Assembly (NCBI GenBank): GCA_900552935.1
Contig: USBN01000003.1
Location: 9,457-73,456, forward strand
Source: an uncultured Coriobacteriaceae bacterium
GTDB lineage: Bacteria; Actinomycetota; Coriobacteriia; Coriobacteriales; Atopobiaceae
Length of the DNA: 64,000 nt
Direction of reading: 5' to 3'
Shown here: positions 50,966 through 57,716 of the stretch, one piece after another
Numbering within the stretch: position 1 is the first letter of the stretch
Layout: each line of letters opens with the position of its first letter
The notes under the pieces: model-generated
Databases searched by the model: none
What the model saw: only the letters and a program-made list of their open reading frames with translations
Told to the model about the DNA's origin: nothing
Program-made: the position numbers and the translations under genes

Positions 50966-51560
50966 GCGCTCGCTGCGACATCGGATGAAGGTGGTGTTGC
51001 TCAGCCTCTTTGGCGTTCTGCTGGTGGTCTTGGTCTGTGGGTATCTCGCCCTGGGTGCGAGAGGGGGCGTTGCCGGGCCAAGCTCGGCTGAAAGTGCGGA
51101 TGGAGGGGGTGGTTTGGCCTCGCCGGTCGAGACGCTGCCCTGGACGGGCGGAGCGTCCTCCCTGCCTCCGCCAGATGGGGGCGACGCCAATTTGGGTGTC
51201 TCCTCTGGTGTCGAGAGCCTCGGCGACCTCGCTTTCTCTGCTCCTTCTTCTACCTCTGTGCGCGAGGTCGACCTTGGCGTGGCTGAGACGGCGAGAGAGG
51301 TTCTAGGAGAGTACTGCTCTCAGGGTGAGGTGGTGCTTGCCCATGCCGGTTGGATTGATCTGGTTGGTCGGACGTGGGGCTGTGTGGTGCGTGGGCCGAG
51401 CTGGTCCGAGCTGTGCCTCGTCTGCGAGGCGAGCGAGGGGAGCCAGGTGACGACGGTGCGGATGGAGGTCGCGGAATGGAGGGATTCCCATGCGGCAACG
51501 GCGACGGAGGGAGAGGCAGAGACGGAGGAGGCTCCTGGCGAGGGCGAGGGGTCTGGCTAG
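50946..51560 (+). CDS. Tad operon protein of unknown function, membrane-anchored
   Basis: I do not recognise the family. The 204-residue protein has one membrane anchor (VVLLSLFGVLLVVLVCGYLALG, about residues 15-36) after a basic N-terminus, then a Gly/Ser/Pro-rich extracytoplasmic linker to residue 100. A compact part follows (GEVVLAHAGWIDLVGRTWGCVVRGPSWSELCLVCEAS) with three Cys, and an acidic tail. ATG 50946 overlaps the pilin gene by 20 bases. ATG 50985 would be an alternative giving a shorter N-terminus. Codon use and strand fit the operon. It may be a pilus-associated surface protein. Confidence 0.6.
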   Translation: MASTRFRRSLRHRMKVVLLSLFGVLLVVLVCGYLALGARGGVAGPSSAESADGGGGLASPVETLPWTGGASSLPPPDGGDANLGVSSGVESLGDLAFSAPSSTSVREVDLGVAETAREVLGEYCSQGEVVLAHAGWIDLVGRTWGCVVRGPSWSELCLVCEASEGSQVTTVRMEVAEWRDSHAATATEGEAETEEAPGEGEGSG

Positions 51561-51804
51561 GAAACCGACGGGGCTGCCCAAGAGCGGCCCTGAGCGGGCG
51601 TCTCTCGTGCATGAGTGTCGAGGACAGTCGACGGTCGAGTATGTGCTCGTGCTCTCGGCCTTTCTTGCGATGCTGCTCGCCCTTGGTGCTGTCTGGGAGG
51701 CCGTGGGCGCGGGAGACCTCGCGCGCCTTGGGGAGTCTGCTTCGTCGCATTCTCTTTCGGGCGAGGGGATGCTCGGCGGCATGCGGGACATCGTTCTGTT
51801 CTGA
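51490..51804 (+). CDS. Second Flp/TadE-like small prepilin
   Basis: The 104-residue product has a 45-residue, strongly basic leader (many Arg) ending in ECRG, then QSTVEYVLVLSAFLAMLLALGA. Cleavage G45|Q46 would place Glu at +5 and Tyr at +6, as in the Flp pilin. The start is supported by GGAGGG at 51478-51483, six bases before ATG 51490. It overlaps the preceding gene by 71 bases. A GTG at 51607 would give a six-residue leader but lacks a good ribosome binding site. It is probably a minor pilin. Mature length is about 59 residues. Confidence 0.72.
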   Translation: MRQRRRRERQRRRRLLARARGLARKPTGLPKSGPERASLVHECRGQSTVEYVLVLSAFLAMLLALGAVWEAVGAGDLARLGESASSHSLSGEGMLGGMRDIVLF

Positions 51805-52264
51805 AGCGCTAGGGCAGGCAAGTGTCGAGGCCGCGGCGTTCATTCCGGTGATCATACTGCTCCTCGCGCTATTGCTGCAGCCTGCATTCTTGCTCTATAC
51901 GCGATCAGTCATGCAGCAGGCGGCGGCTGAGGGGGTGCGTGTGCTGGCCACGAGAGAAGTGGGAGGTGCTGGCGATGATGCCGCGTGCGAGGCGTATGTC
52001 AAAAGACGCCTTCGCGCGGTACCTGACGTCGCGGCGTTCCATACCGGCGAATGGGAGGTCGAGCTCTCGGGAGATTCGACGTCGCGTGAGGTGCGCGTGG
52101 ACATTGAGGGCCGTTTGCGCCCGCTGCCGTTGCTTGGCGTGCTGGCCCAGATGCTCGGCGAGCCTGATGGCGACGAGGTGGTGCTGCGCGTCGAGGTGGC
52201 GGGAGGGGCTCGTCCGGATTGGTTGGAGGGAGGTTACGGTGAGTGGGTCACGATGTGGGACTGA
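51728..52264 (+). CDS. TadE-like minor pilin
   Basis: The frame is certain, the start is not. I use the TTG at 51728 (178 residues); no in-frame ATG lies closer. After a leader of about 29 residues the site LG|QASVEAAAFIPVIILLLALLLQPAF has Glu at +5, followed by a long hydrophobic helix and a soluble domain of about 120 residues (RSVMQQAAAEGVRVLAT...). This is the TadE pattern. It overlaps the previous gene by 77 bases and the next by 26. Confidence 0.78.
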   Translation: MGSLLRRILFRARGCSAACGTSFCSEALGQASVEAAAFIPVIILLLALLLQPAFLLYTRSVMQQAAAEGVRVLATREVGGAGDDAACEAYVKRRLRAVPDVAAFHTGEWEVELSGDSTSREVRVDIEGRLRPLPLLGVLAQMLGEPDGDEVVLRVEVAGGARPDWLEGGYGEWVTMWD

Positions 52265-54374
52265 CGGGCGGAGCGAGCGCGGAGACGCTCCGGCGAGGGA
52301 AGGCTCCTGCGCATCCTGCTGCGAGCCAAAGAGAGACATTGCGAGCTTTGAGCTGGGCATCGGCGCTTTTGTCGACGACGAGGGCGGCTACACCTCCGTC
52401 GCGGTGGCACTTGCCCTTCTCGTGAGCCTGTCTCTCGTATGTTCGCTCGTCTCGGTCGCATGGGTGCAGAACCGTTCTGCGGACGTTCAGTCTGTGGCGG
52501 ACTCCGCCGCGCTTGCCGGTGCGAACGTGGTGGCGGCGTATTCGACTGTGGCAACGACGCTTGATGCGTGCGTGCTTACCCTTGGCCTTGCGGGCATGGT
52601 CACGTTGGGCGCCGGCCTCGTGGTCTCCGCTGTTCCCGGTCTCTCCGCGGTGGGCGCCGAGACCATTGCGGCGGGCGTGAAAATGCTCGATGCACGCAGG
52701 GACTTCGCCATGTCGGCGGCACGCGGTCTCGAGGCAGTCGAGAAGACGCTTCCCTTGGCAATCGCCGCTCGCTCTGCCGCCGTCGTGGAGGCGAACGAGG
52801 GTGAGGGCTCTTCTTACATCGGCTGCGCGATTCCCTTTCCCCAAGAATCCCAGAGCGACTTCTCCGCGCTCGAAGCTGATGTTACGGGGGACGAGATAGC
52901 CGAGGTGGCGGATGATCTGCAGGATGCGTCAGATCGAGCTAAGGATGCCCAGGACCGTCTTGATGAGGCCCTGCATGAGGGTTGGCTTGCCGATTGTGGC
53001 GGAGAACCCATGAACATGCGCGAACGGGCGGATAGCCTCGCTGGCCTCTTGGTGACGGAGAACCCGCACTATCCCTCGTCGGAGAGCTGGACGTTTGGCG
53101 TTCCGCTCTTGCGTTCGCGCAGTTACTACGCGAGGCGAGCCGCCATCGAAGCTCCCACTGGACAGGGAATCAGATACCTCACTGACTCCGAATGTAGGCT
53201 GGCGTTCTATGAGTACGCGCTGTCTGAGATGGAGGCAGGCTACTATCTGGAGCTCCCGGACGGATCAGTCGATATCGACCTCCCGAGCCTCCCCAAGAAC
53301 ACCGGCGAGATGCGGGGCACGCGTCTTTACACGGATGTCCGCTGGCCCTGCACGCAGGAGGGAGGGCGCGCCACGCTCCACTCAACTCTTCGGTGCCCGG
53401 GGGCTCAGGGCGCGTTTGCCGGCGAGGCGTCTCTGTCGCAGCTTGATGCGGGTGCCGTCGCGCGGTGTCCCACCTGCCAGATGAGCTCGGCGGATATGGG
53501 CAAGGTTGCCGCCGCGTCGACGAGTATCGACAACGGCTACGAGTACTACTGGGCTCGTGTGGTCGCGGCTTCGCTCGATTACGAGGACGCCGCCGATGAT
53601 CTCGCCGCCGCCGAGGCGGAGATGAAGGACTATGCGGATGAAGGTGCGTCGGCCTTCGAGGAAGCGCTCGAGACCCTCGCGTCGCCGCGTCTCAAGATCT
53701 GCCCGCCGGGAGCATGGGGCTGCGTCGCCGTGGTAGGAAGGGGCGAGGGAGACCTGCCGGATTCCCTCGAGAACGACTTCGCCGCGCCCCTCGCCGTTTC
53801 GCCTGGCGCTGCCATATCCGCAGCCACGCTTGCGCCGGATTCTGACGCTGCCGGTAATGATGTCCTTACGCGGTTCCTCGAGGCTTTGGGCAATGACATC
53901 GGCTGGGGGTGCGCTGGTGTGCTCGGTGGGATTGGCGAGTTGTGGGCGGGGCTCTTGCAAGGCTATGGCTCGAGTGCAGATGGCTTGTCAGACGCGGCGA
54001 GCGAGGCTCTCTCAGGCTTGAGCGGCACGCTGCTTGGACCGGTTGCCTCCTGGTTGAACGATAAGTTGTCGGAAATCGTGAGGGCCGTTGGCTTTGAGCC
54101 AGCCGACCTGCGACTTCGGAAGCCGGTTCTCACCAACTCCCAGAATGTGTTTGACAGAGCGGGCTTCGGACAGGCGGCGAACGCGCGAGAGCTCATCGAG
54201 CGTCTGCCGGATGCTGGGGATCCTGCCTCGATTGCGAGAGCGCTCGGTCAGGCAGTCGTCAACGAGCTTGGTGGTGGTCCCTATGCGATTGCGGAGCTGC
54301 CAATACCCGGGACGGATATCACGGTGCCGCTCACGATTGATGTCGGCGCTCTTCTGGGAGCTGGTTCGTCATGA
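52239..54374 (+). CDS. Large TadG-like Tad operon protein
   Basis: A 711-residue protein with an N-terminal pilin-like segment after a cysteine-bearing leader (GG|YTSVAVALALLVSLSLVCSLVSVAW). The NRSADVQSVADSAALAGANVVA motif follows, as in TadG/Flp-associated proteins. The site has no Glu at +5. A long extracytoplasmic region then contains two coiled, Ala/Glu/Asp-rich stretches and a Cys pair CPTCQ near residue 410. The start is GTG 52239, behind GGAGG with a five-base spacer. The frame is open further upstream without a better site. It overlaps the TadE-like gene by 26 bases and the next by 4. Confidence 0.75.
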   Translation: MSGSRCGTDGRSERGDAPAREGSCASCCEPKRDIASFELGIGAFVDDEGGYTSVAVALALLVSLSLVCSLVSVAWVQNRSADVQSVADSAALAGANVVAAYSTVATTLDACVLTLGLAGMVTLGAGLVVSAVPGLSAVGAETIAAGVKMLDARRDFAMSAARGLEAVEKTLPLAIAARSAAVVEANEGEGSSYIGCAIPFPQESQSDFSALEADVTGDEIAEVADDLQDASDRAKDAQDRLDEALHEGWLADCGGEPMNMRERADSLAGLLVTENPHYPSSESWTFGVPLLRSRSYYARRAAIEAPTGQGIRYLTDSECRLAFYEYALSEMEAGYYLELPDGSVDIDLPSLPKNTGEMRGTRLYTDVRWPCTQEGGRATLHSTLRCPGAQGAFAGEASLSQLDAGAVARCPTCQMSSADMGKVAAASTSIDNGYEYYWARVVAASLDYEDAADDLAAAEAEMKDYADEGASAFEEALETLASPRLKICPPGAWGCVAVVGRGEGDLPDSLENDFAAPLAVSPGAAISAATLAPDSDAAGNDVLTRFLEALGNDIGWGCAGVLGGIGELWAGLLQGYGSSADGLSDAASEALSGLSGTLLGPVASWLNDKLSEIVRAVGFEPADLRLRKPVLTNSQNVFDRAGFGQAANARELIERLPDAGDPASIARALGQAVVNELGGGPYAIAELPIPGTDITVPLTIDVGALLGAGSS

Positions 54375-54973
54375 GGGGTCATGGGGGTGCCGAGGGACAC
54401 GCGGTCTTTGGTAAGCGTGCGAGTTCCGGTAGGCACGTGAGTCAGGCGCGGCGCGCCGGCTTCGATAAGCGGGCGGACGTGGCGTTGCACGTGGGCGCTG
54501 GACGGCATGGAAGCGCCGTGTTTCGCGAGTCGAGCGGGCAGATGGCCGTCGAGCTGGCCGTTCTCATCCCCGTCATTGTCGCCTGCGCACTCGTGGTGGT
54601 GAACGTCATGCACTATGCCGAGCTCTGCGCTCGCTTCGATAGGGTTGCGCCGGATGCGGTGCTTGCCCACGGCGTGTCGCCTTCGGGGGCTACGGGCTCG
54701 TTTGCGGGCGTTGACGAGGTGAGGAGCGCCATCGAGCGCGGCATGAGTCCCATGTCGTGCGAGGTGGAGGTGTCCGTCGAGGACCTGATGGAAGGCGCCT
54801 CCGGCGCGCTTCTCGACCTTTCCGCAGGAACGACGCGCTTTACCTGCACGCTCATGTTTCGGCCGTGGCCCTCGTCCGTCTCCATTGCGGGCGTGGGATA
54901 TCAGATTCCCGCTTTGGTCAGACACGAACGGGAGATTGTTGTCGATAGGTACCGCGCGGCAATCATCACGTGA
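54371..54973 (+). CDS. TadE-like minor pilin with a 56-residue leader
   Basis: A 200-residue protein beginning with a basic, Gly/His/Arg-rich leader ending at ESSG|QMAVELAVLIPVIVACALVVVNV. Cleavage after Gly56 places Glu at +5. A soluble domain of about 120 residues follows. ATG 54371 overlaps the stop of the TadG-like gene (ATGA), so translation is coupled. Pattern and position fit a second TadE/TadF-type minor pilin. Confidence 0.75.
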   Translation: MRGHGGAEGHAVFGKRASSGRHVSQARRAGFDKRADVALHVGAGRHGSAVFRESSGQMAVELAVLIPVIVACALVVVNVMHYAELCARFDRVAPDAVLAHGVSPSGATGSFAGVDEVRSAIERGMSPMSCEVEVSVEDLMEGASGALLDLSAGTTRFTCTLMFRPWPSSVSIAGVGYQIPALVRHEREIVVDRYRAAIIT

Positions 54974-54984
54974 GGAGGGCGGAT

Positions 54985-55353
54985 GTGAAGGGCGAACTAG
55001 TCGAGGTGATTCTTGAGGAGAGCGGGCGCGAGGCCGTGGTCGCTCGGGCGGAGGTGCTCCGGAGCTGGTGGAGACGTGCTTGGGGTCTGTTGGGGACGCG
55101 CTTGGACTCGGGCGCCAGGTGCGTGCTGCTCACCCCGTGCGCGTCTGTCCATACCTTTGGGATGCGTTATGCGATCGACGTGGCGTTGGTGGGTGAATCT
55201 GGCGAGGTCCTTGGCTCATGGCGAGGACTCCGGCCGGGGAGGCTCGTGCGAGTTCGTGGCACGTGTCATGCGATCGAGAGGCCGAGTATGCCGGGACCCT
55301 GGCCCTGCGTGGGACAGCAACTGGGGATTCGAATCGTTGATGGGGAGACTTGA
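54985..55353 (+). CDS. DUF192 family protein
   Basis: A 122-residue DUF192 (YmjA/UPF0127-like) protein, biochemical role not established. The family core is visible as RAWGLLGTRLDSGARCVLLTPCASVHTFGMRYAIDVALVGESGEVL. I prefer GTG 54985 because AGGAGG lies six bases upstream. The GTG at 54970 is closer to the previous stop but has no site. Here it is embedded in a Tad operon between a TadE-like gene and a zinc-ribbon protein. No signal peptide is visible. Confidence 0.75.
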   Translation: MKGELVEVILEESGREAVVARAEVLRSWWRRAWGLLGTRLDSGARCVLLTPCASVHTFGMRYAIDVALVGESGEVLGSWRGLRPGRLVRVRGTCHAIERPSMPGPWPCVGQQLGIRIVDGET

Positions 55354-55364
55354 GGGGAGAATCG

Positions 55365-56141
55365 ATGTCTGGGATGCAGATGACAGGGATGAACGAGGGG
55401 AGAGGGCGTGGGAGTACGGTCGGGCGTTCTGGCGCGAACGATGGGGCGGGTGCCACGAAGACGTGCCCACGATGCGGGGCCGTGCTCTTCTCGGACATGA
55501 ACAGGTGCTACGGATGTCTCTATGAATTCCCGGAGCAGGATCCCGAGGTTGGCCTTATGACGCCTGACGAGCCAGGGGAGGACGTTGACGAGCCTTGGGG
55601 GTCGCTTGACGGGCTTTGGGCTGAGGGTGAGGCCGCCGTTGGTGGGGCGTCGCCAAGTGCTGACAAACGCGATGCTGCGTTTGAGGAATTCACGGGGATA
55701 CCGGATGTCATGCCGGGCGCCGAGGATGGCGTCGAGGGGGAGTCTCGAGCCGGGGTTTCCGAGCCCCTGGGAGCTCAATCGCTGTCTGACGCCACTCCCG
55801 GTGCGTCATTTGTTCGCCGGGTTTCGTCTCGCCACGGATCGCCGACGGGTGCCACTTCCCCGGTATTCGGCGTCCCTGCTTCTATGGTATCCAAGATTCC
55901 CACTTCTCCGGTGCTTTCGGCATCCGTCGTCCCTGCTTCCCCGGCATCCGTTGCCCCTGCTTCTCCGGCTCCTTCACACGTTGTGGTTCCGTCGATTTCC
56001 GGCTCAGTTCAGAAACCCGTTGCGTTTGTCCGCGGCGTGCCTTGCGTGAGGATTCAGACCCCGGTGTCGACGGTCGTCGTAGAGGTTGACGGAAGCAACG
56101 TCACCATCAGGCAAGAGCCTCTTGGGGACGGCGAGAAGTAA
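55365..56141 (+). CDS. Tad operon zinc-ribbon protein with disordered linker
   Basis: A 258-residue protein I cannot place in a named family. It has a zinc ribbon CPRCG...CYGC near residues 33-52 and then about 150 acidic, Gly/Ser/Pro-rich residues. A Pro/Ala/Ser repeat stretch (PASPASVAPASPAPS) follows, then a compact C-terminal block (VAFVRGVPCVRIQTPVSTVVVEVDGSNVTIRQ). No membrane segment is visible. ATG 55365 follows GAGGGGAGA, 11 bases after the DUF192 stop. It is the last gene of the Tad operon. Confidence 0.6.
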   Translation: MSGMQMTGMNEGRGRGSTVGRSGANDGAGATKTCPRCGAVLFSDMNRCYGCLYEFPEQDPEVGLMTPDEPGEDVDEPWGSLDGLWAEGEAAVGGASPSADKRDAAFEEFTGIPDVMPGAEDGVEGESRAGVSEPLGAQSLSDATPGASFVRRVSSRHGSPTGATSPVFGVPASMVSKIPTSPVLSASVVPASPASVAPASPAPSHVVVPSISGSVQKPVAFVRGVPCVRIQTPVSTVVVEVDGSNVTIRQEPLGDGEK

Positions 56142-56160
56142 TCGGGAGCGCATGGATAAG

Positions 56161-56177
56161 GCCGGGAATTTGCCGGC
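56161..56177 (+). terminator. Weak hairpin after the Tad operon
   Basis: GCCGG...CCGGC with a 7-base loop and no U-tract. The Tad operon end is not clearly marked. Confidence 0.25.
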
Positions 56178-56213
56178 GAACTGACCGATTTCAAACTTTT
56201 CCAAAAAAGTCGC

Positions 56214-56241
56214 TTGACCGAGGTTTGCTATTTGATATAGT
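56214..56241 (+). promoter_or_regulatory. Promoter of tRNA-Phe
   Basis: TTGACC, a 16-base spacer and TATAGT, 38 bases before the tRNA 5' end. It is the clearest sigma-70-type promoter in the window. Confidence 0.7.
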
Positions 56242-56278
56242 TAACGAGCTCGAAGCGCGAGTGGAGAGCAACATATTC

Positions 56279-56354
56279 GGCTGGGTAGCTCAGTTGGTAG
56301 AGCAGGGGACTGAAAATCCCCGTGTCAGGGGTTCGATTCCCTTCCCCGCCACCA
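56279..56354 (+). tRNA. tRNA-Phe (GAA)
   Basis: 76 bases including an encoded CCA. The anticodon loop CTGAAAA gives GAA between GGGGA/TCCCC stems, with the D-arm AGCTCAGTTGGTAGAGC and T-loop TTCGATT intact. In the acceptor stem GGCTGGG faces CCCCGCC, so U4 opposes C69, an unpaired position in an otherwise good stem. It is the probable partner of the Phe T-box at 32.1 kb. Confidence 0.93.
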
Positions 56355-56497
56355 GAAAAGATGCAGGTCGGAGGCCATAAGCTTCCGGCCTGTTTTCTTT
56401 TGCTTCGTAGCGTCTTTCGCCGCTGGGAAATAGCTTGCCCCGAGACCCTGCCGTCCTGGGTTGCACCTTCTTTTGCTCACCAAGCCCACCTTCGCCA

Positions 56498-56611
56498 AAC
56501 ACGCCTCTTGTAAGGAATTGGGCCCATTTCTGTCGCCAATCCCTTACAAGAGGTGTGTTCTGGTGGACACGCCGCCCGTTTCTGCTGCCGAACCCTTACA
56601 AGAGGTGGGTT
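56498..56611. repeat. Inverted repeat family with CTCTTGTAAGG arms, copy 1 (two or three arms)
   Basis: AACACGCCTCTTGTAAGG (56498-56515) is the exact inverse of CCTTACAAGAGGTGTGTT (56542-56559). A further right arm, CCTTACAAGAGGTGGGTT, starts at 56594, and GCAAGAGGTGGGATCCGGCG follows as a decayed tandem. The family recurs at 62167-62228. Confidence 0.8.
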
Positions 56612-56650
56612 CCGGCGGGCAAGAGGTGGGATCCGGCGGGCGCGTTGCGC

Positions 56651-57280
56651 CTACGCCTTTAGGTACGCGATTGCGATCTGCGTGCGGTTGCGCAGACCCA
56701 GCTTGGCGAGGATCGAGCTGATGTGGTTGCGCACCGTGCCTTCGCCCATGTAGGCGGTGGCGGCTATCTCCTTGTTGTCGAGACCCTCGGCAATCAGGCG
56801 AACCACCTCGAACTCGCGGTCAGTGAGCGCGGCGAAGGCGCCGGTCCGTCCGCGGAACTTTGCCCCTTCGGTGCTGGCGGAGAAATCCACGCTGTCTGCG
56901 GGCTTTCCCTCGAGCACGCGCTTGCCCTCCATGACCTGGGCGAGCGCCGGCGGGATGGCCTGTACGTCCGTCTTGATGAGGTACCCACGCGCGCCAAGCT
57001 TCAAAGCCGCGACGATATACTCATCATCCGAGAAGGTAGTGAGAAAGACGACGCGCGCCGCCGGGTTTTCGGCAAGGATCTCGCGAGCGGCGGAGAGTCC
57101 GTCGCGTCCTGGCATCTGGATGTCGAGCAGCGCCACGTCGGGTGCAAGCTCGCGGAATAGCCTCACGGCGTCATCGCCGGATGACCCGAGACCCACCACT
57201 TCGATGCCGGGCTGCGCACCCAGGATGATCTTAAGCGAATCGCAGATCAGCTTGTCGTTGTCGACGATGATGATCCTCAT
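56651..57280 (-). CDS. NarL/LuxR family response regulator
   Basis: Two-component output protein. Residues 1-120 are a receiver domain with Asp in VALLDIQMPGRDG (near residue 55). The C-terminus is a LuxR-type helix-turn-helix (LTDREFEVVRLIAEGLDNKEIAATAYMGEGTVRNHISSILAKLG). The 209-residue length is normal. Its ATG overlaps the stop of the upstream kinase by 4 bases, so they form a pair. The block probably controls the divergent ABC-2 exporter at 58750-62080. Signals cannot be inferred. Confidence 0.95.
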   Translation of the reverse strand: MRIIIVDNDKLICDSLKIILGAQPGIEVVGLGSSGDDAVRLFRELAPDVALLDIQMPGRDGLSAAREILAENPAARVVFLTTFSDDEYIVAALKLGARGYLIKTDVQAIPPALAQVMEGKRVLEGKPADSVDFSASTEGAKFRGRTGAFAALTDREFEVVRLIAEGLDNKEIAATAYMGEGTVRNHISSILAKLGLRNRTQIAIAYLKA

Positions 57281-57666
57281 GCTGCGCCAGCCCTCTCCTT
57301 GGGAATCGATGCGAACACGCGCCAGCCGGCTGAGTCACGTCTCGGTCCTGCCGAGAAGGACCCGCCGAGCGCCTCGACGCGCTCGCGCATGGATGCAAGG
57401 CCCATGCCGCCGTTCGTGTGGAATTGGCCGGAAATCACTGTCTGATCTGCCGATGCGCCATGCCCGTCACCTGCCGACGCGCCTGTCCCGGCGGCGCCCG
57501 CTGCCATACTGTCCATCGTTCCTCCGTCGTCAAGTACGGACAGCTGCCACAGCGCCGGGTGCTCGAGGCAGCGAACCTCGATCCTTCCCGCGCGCCCATG
57601 GCGCAGCGCGTTCGACATGGCCTCGCGCATCACGGCGAGAAGGCAAGCTCCCACGTTTGCGGGCAC
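57277..57666 (-). CDS. C-terminal part of a NarL-type sensor histidine kinase (ATPase domain), cut by an adapter
   Basis: Carries the HATPase_c part: MREAMSNALRHG is the N box, VLDDGG the G1 box and GGMGLASMRERVEALGG the G2 region. Codons upstream of 57666 continue in the same frame (AVEVSCEHV) up to the adapter at 57691, so the true start is inside the other fragment. Together with 57696-58502 it would make one protein of about 400 residues. It is presumably intact in the living cell. The break is best read as an assembly artefact. Confidence 0.85.
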   Translation of the reverse strand: MPANVGACLLAVMREAMSNALRHGRAGRIEVRCLEHPALWQLSVLDDGGTMDSMAAGAAGTGASAGDGHGASADQTVISGQFHTNGGMGLASMRERVEALGGSFSAGPRRDSAGWRVFASIPKERAGAA

Positions 57667-57690
57667 GTGCTCGCAGGAGACTTCGACCGC

Positions 57691-57716
57691 CAGCGTCAGA
57701 TGTGTATAAGAGACAG
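57691..57716. other. Nextera/Tn5 sequencing adapter sequence left in the assembly
   Basis: AGATGTGTATAAGAGACAG at 57698-57716 is the 19-bp Tn5 mosaic end used in Nextera libraries, and the preceding CAGCGTC matches the Read 1 side of the adapter. In six frames it yields the well-known artefact peptides LSLIHI, SDVYKRQ and QMCIRDR, all visible here. It interrupts the kinase and shifts its frame. It is not a mobile element. Confidence 0.97.

Noticed and set aside
57698..57716. Possible Tn5-type transposon end
   Set aside because: Only one hyperactive mosaic end is present, directly joined to library-adapter sequence, with no second end, no transposase and no target duplication. It is an artefact, not an insertion.
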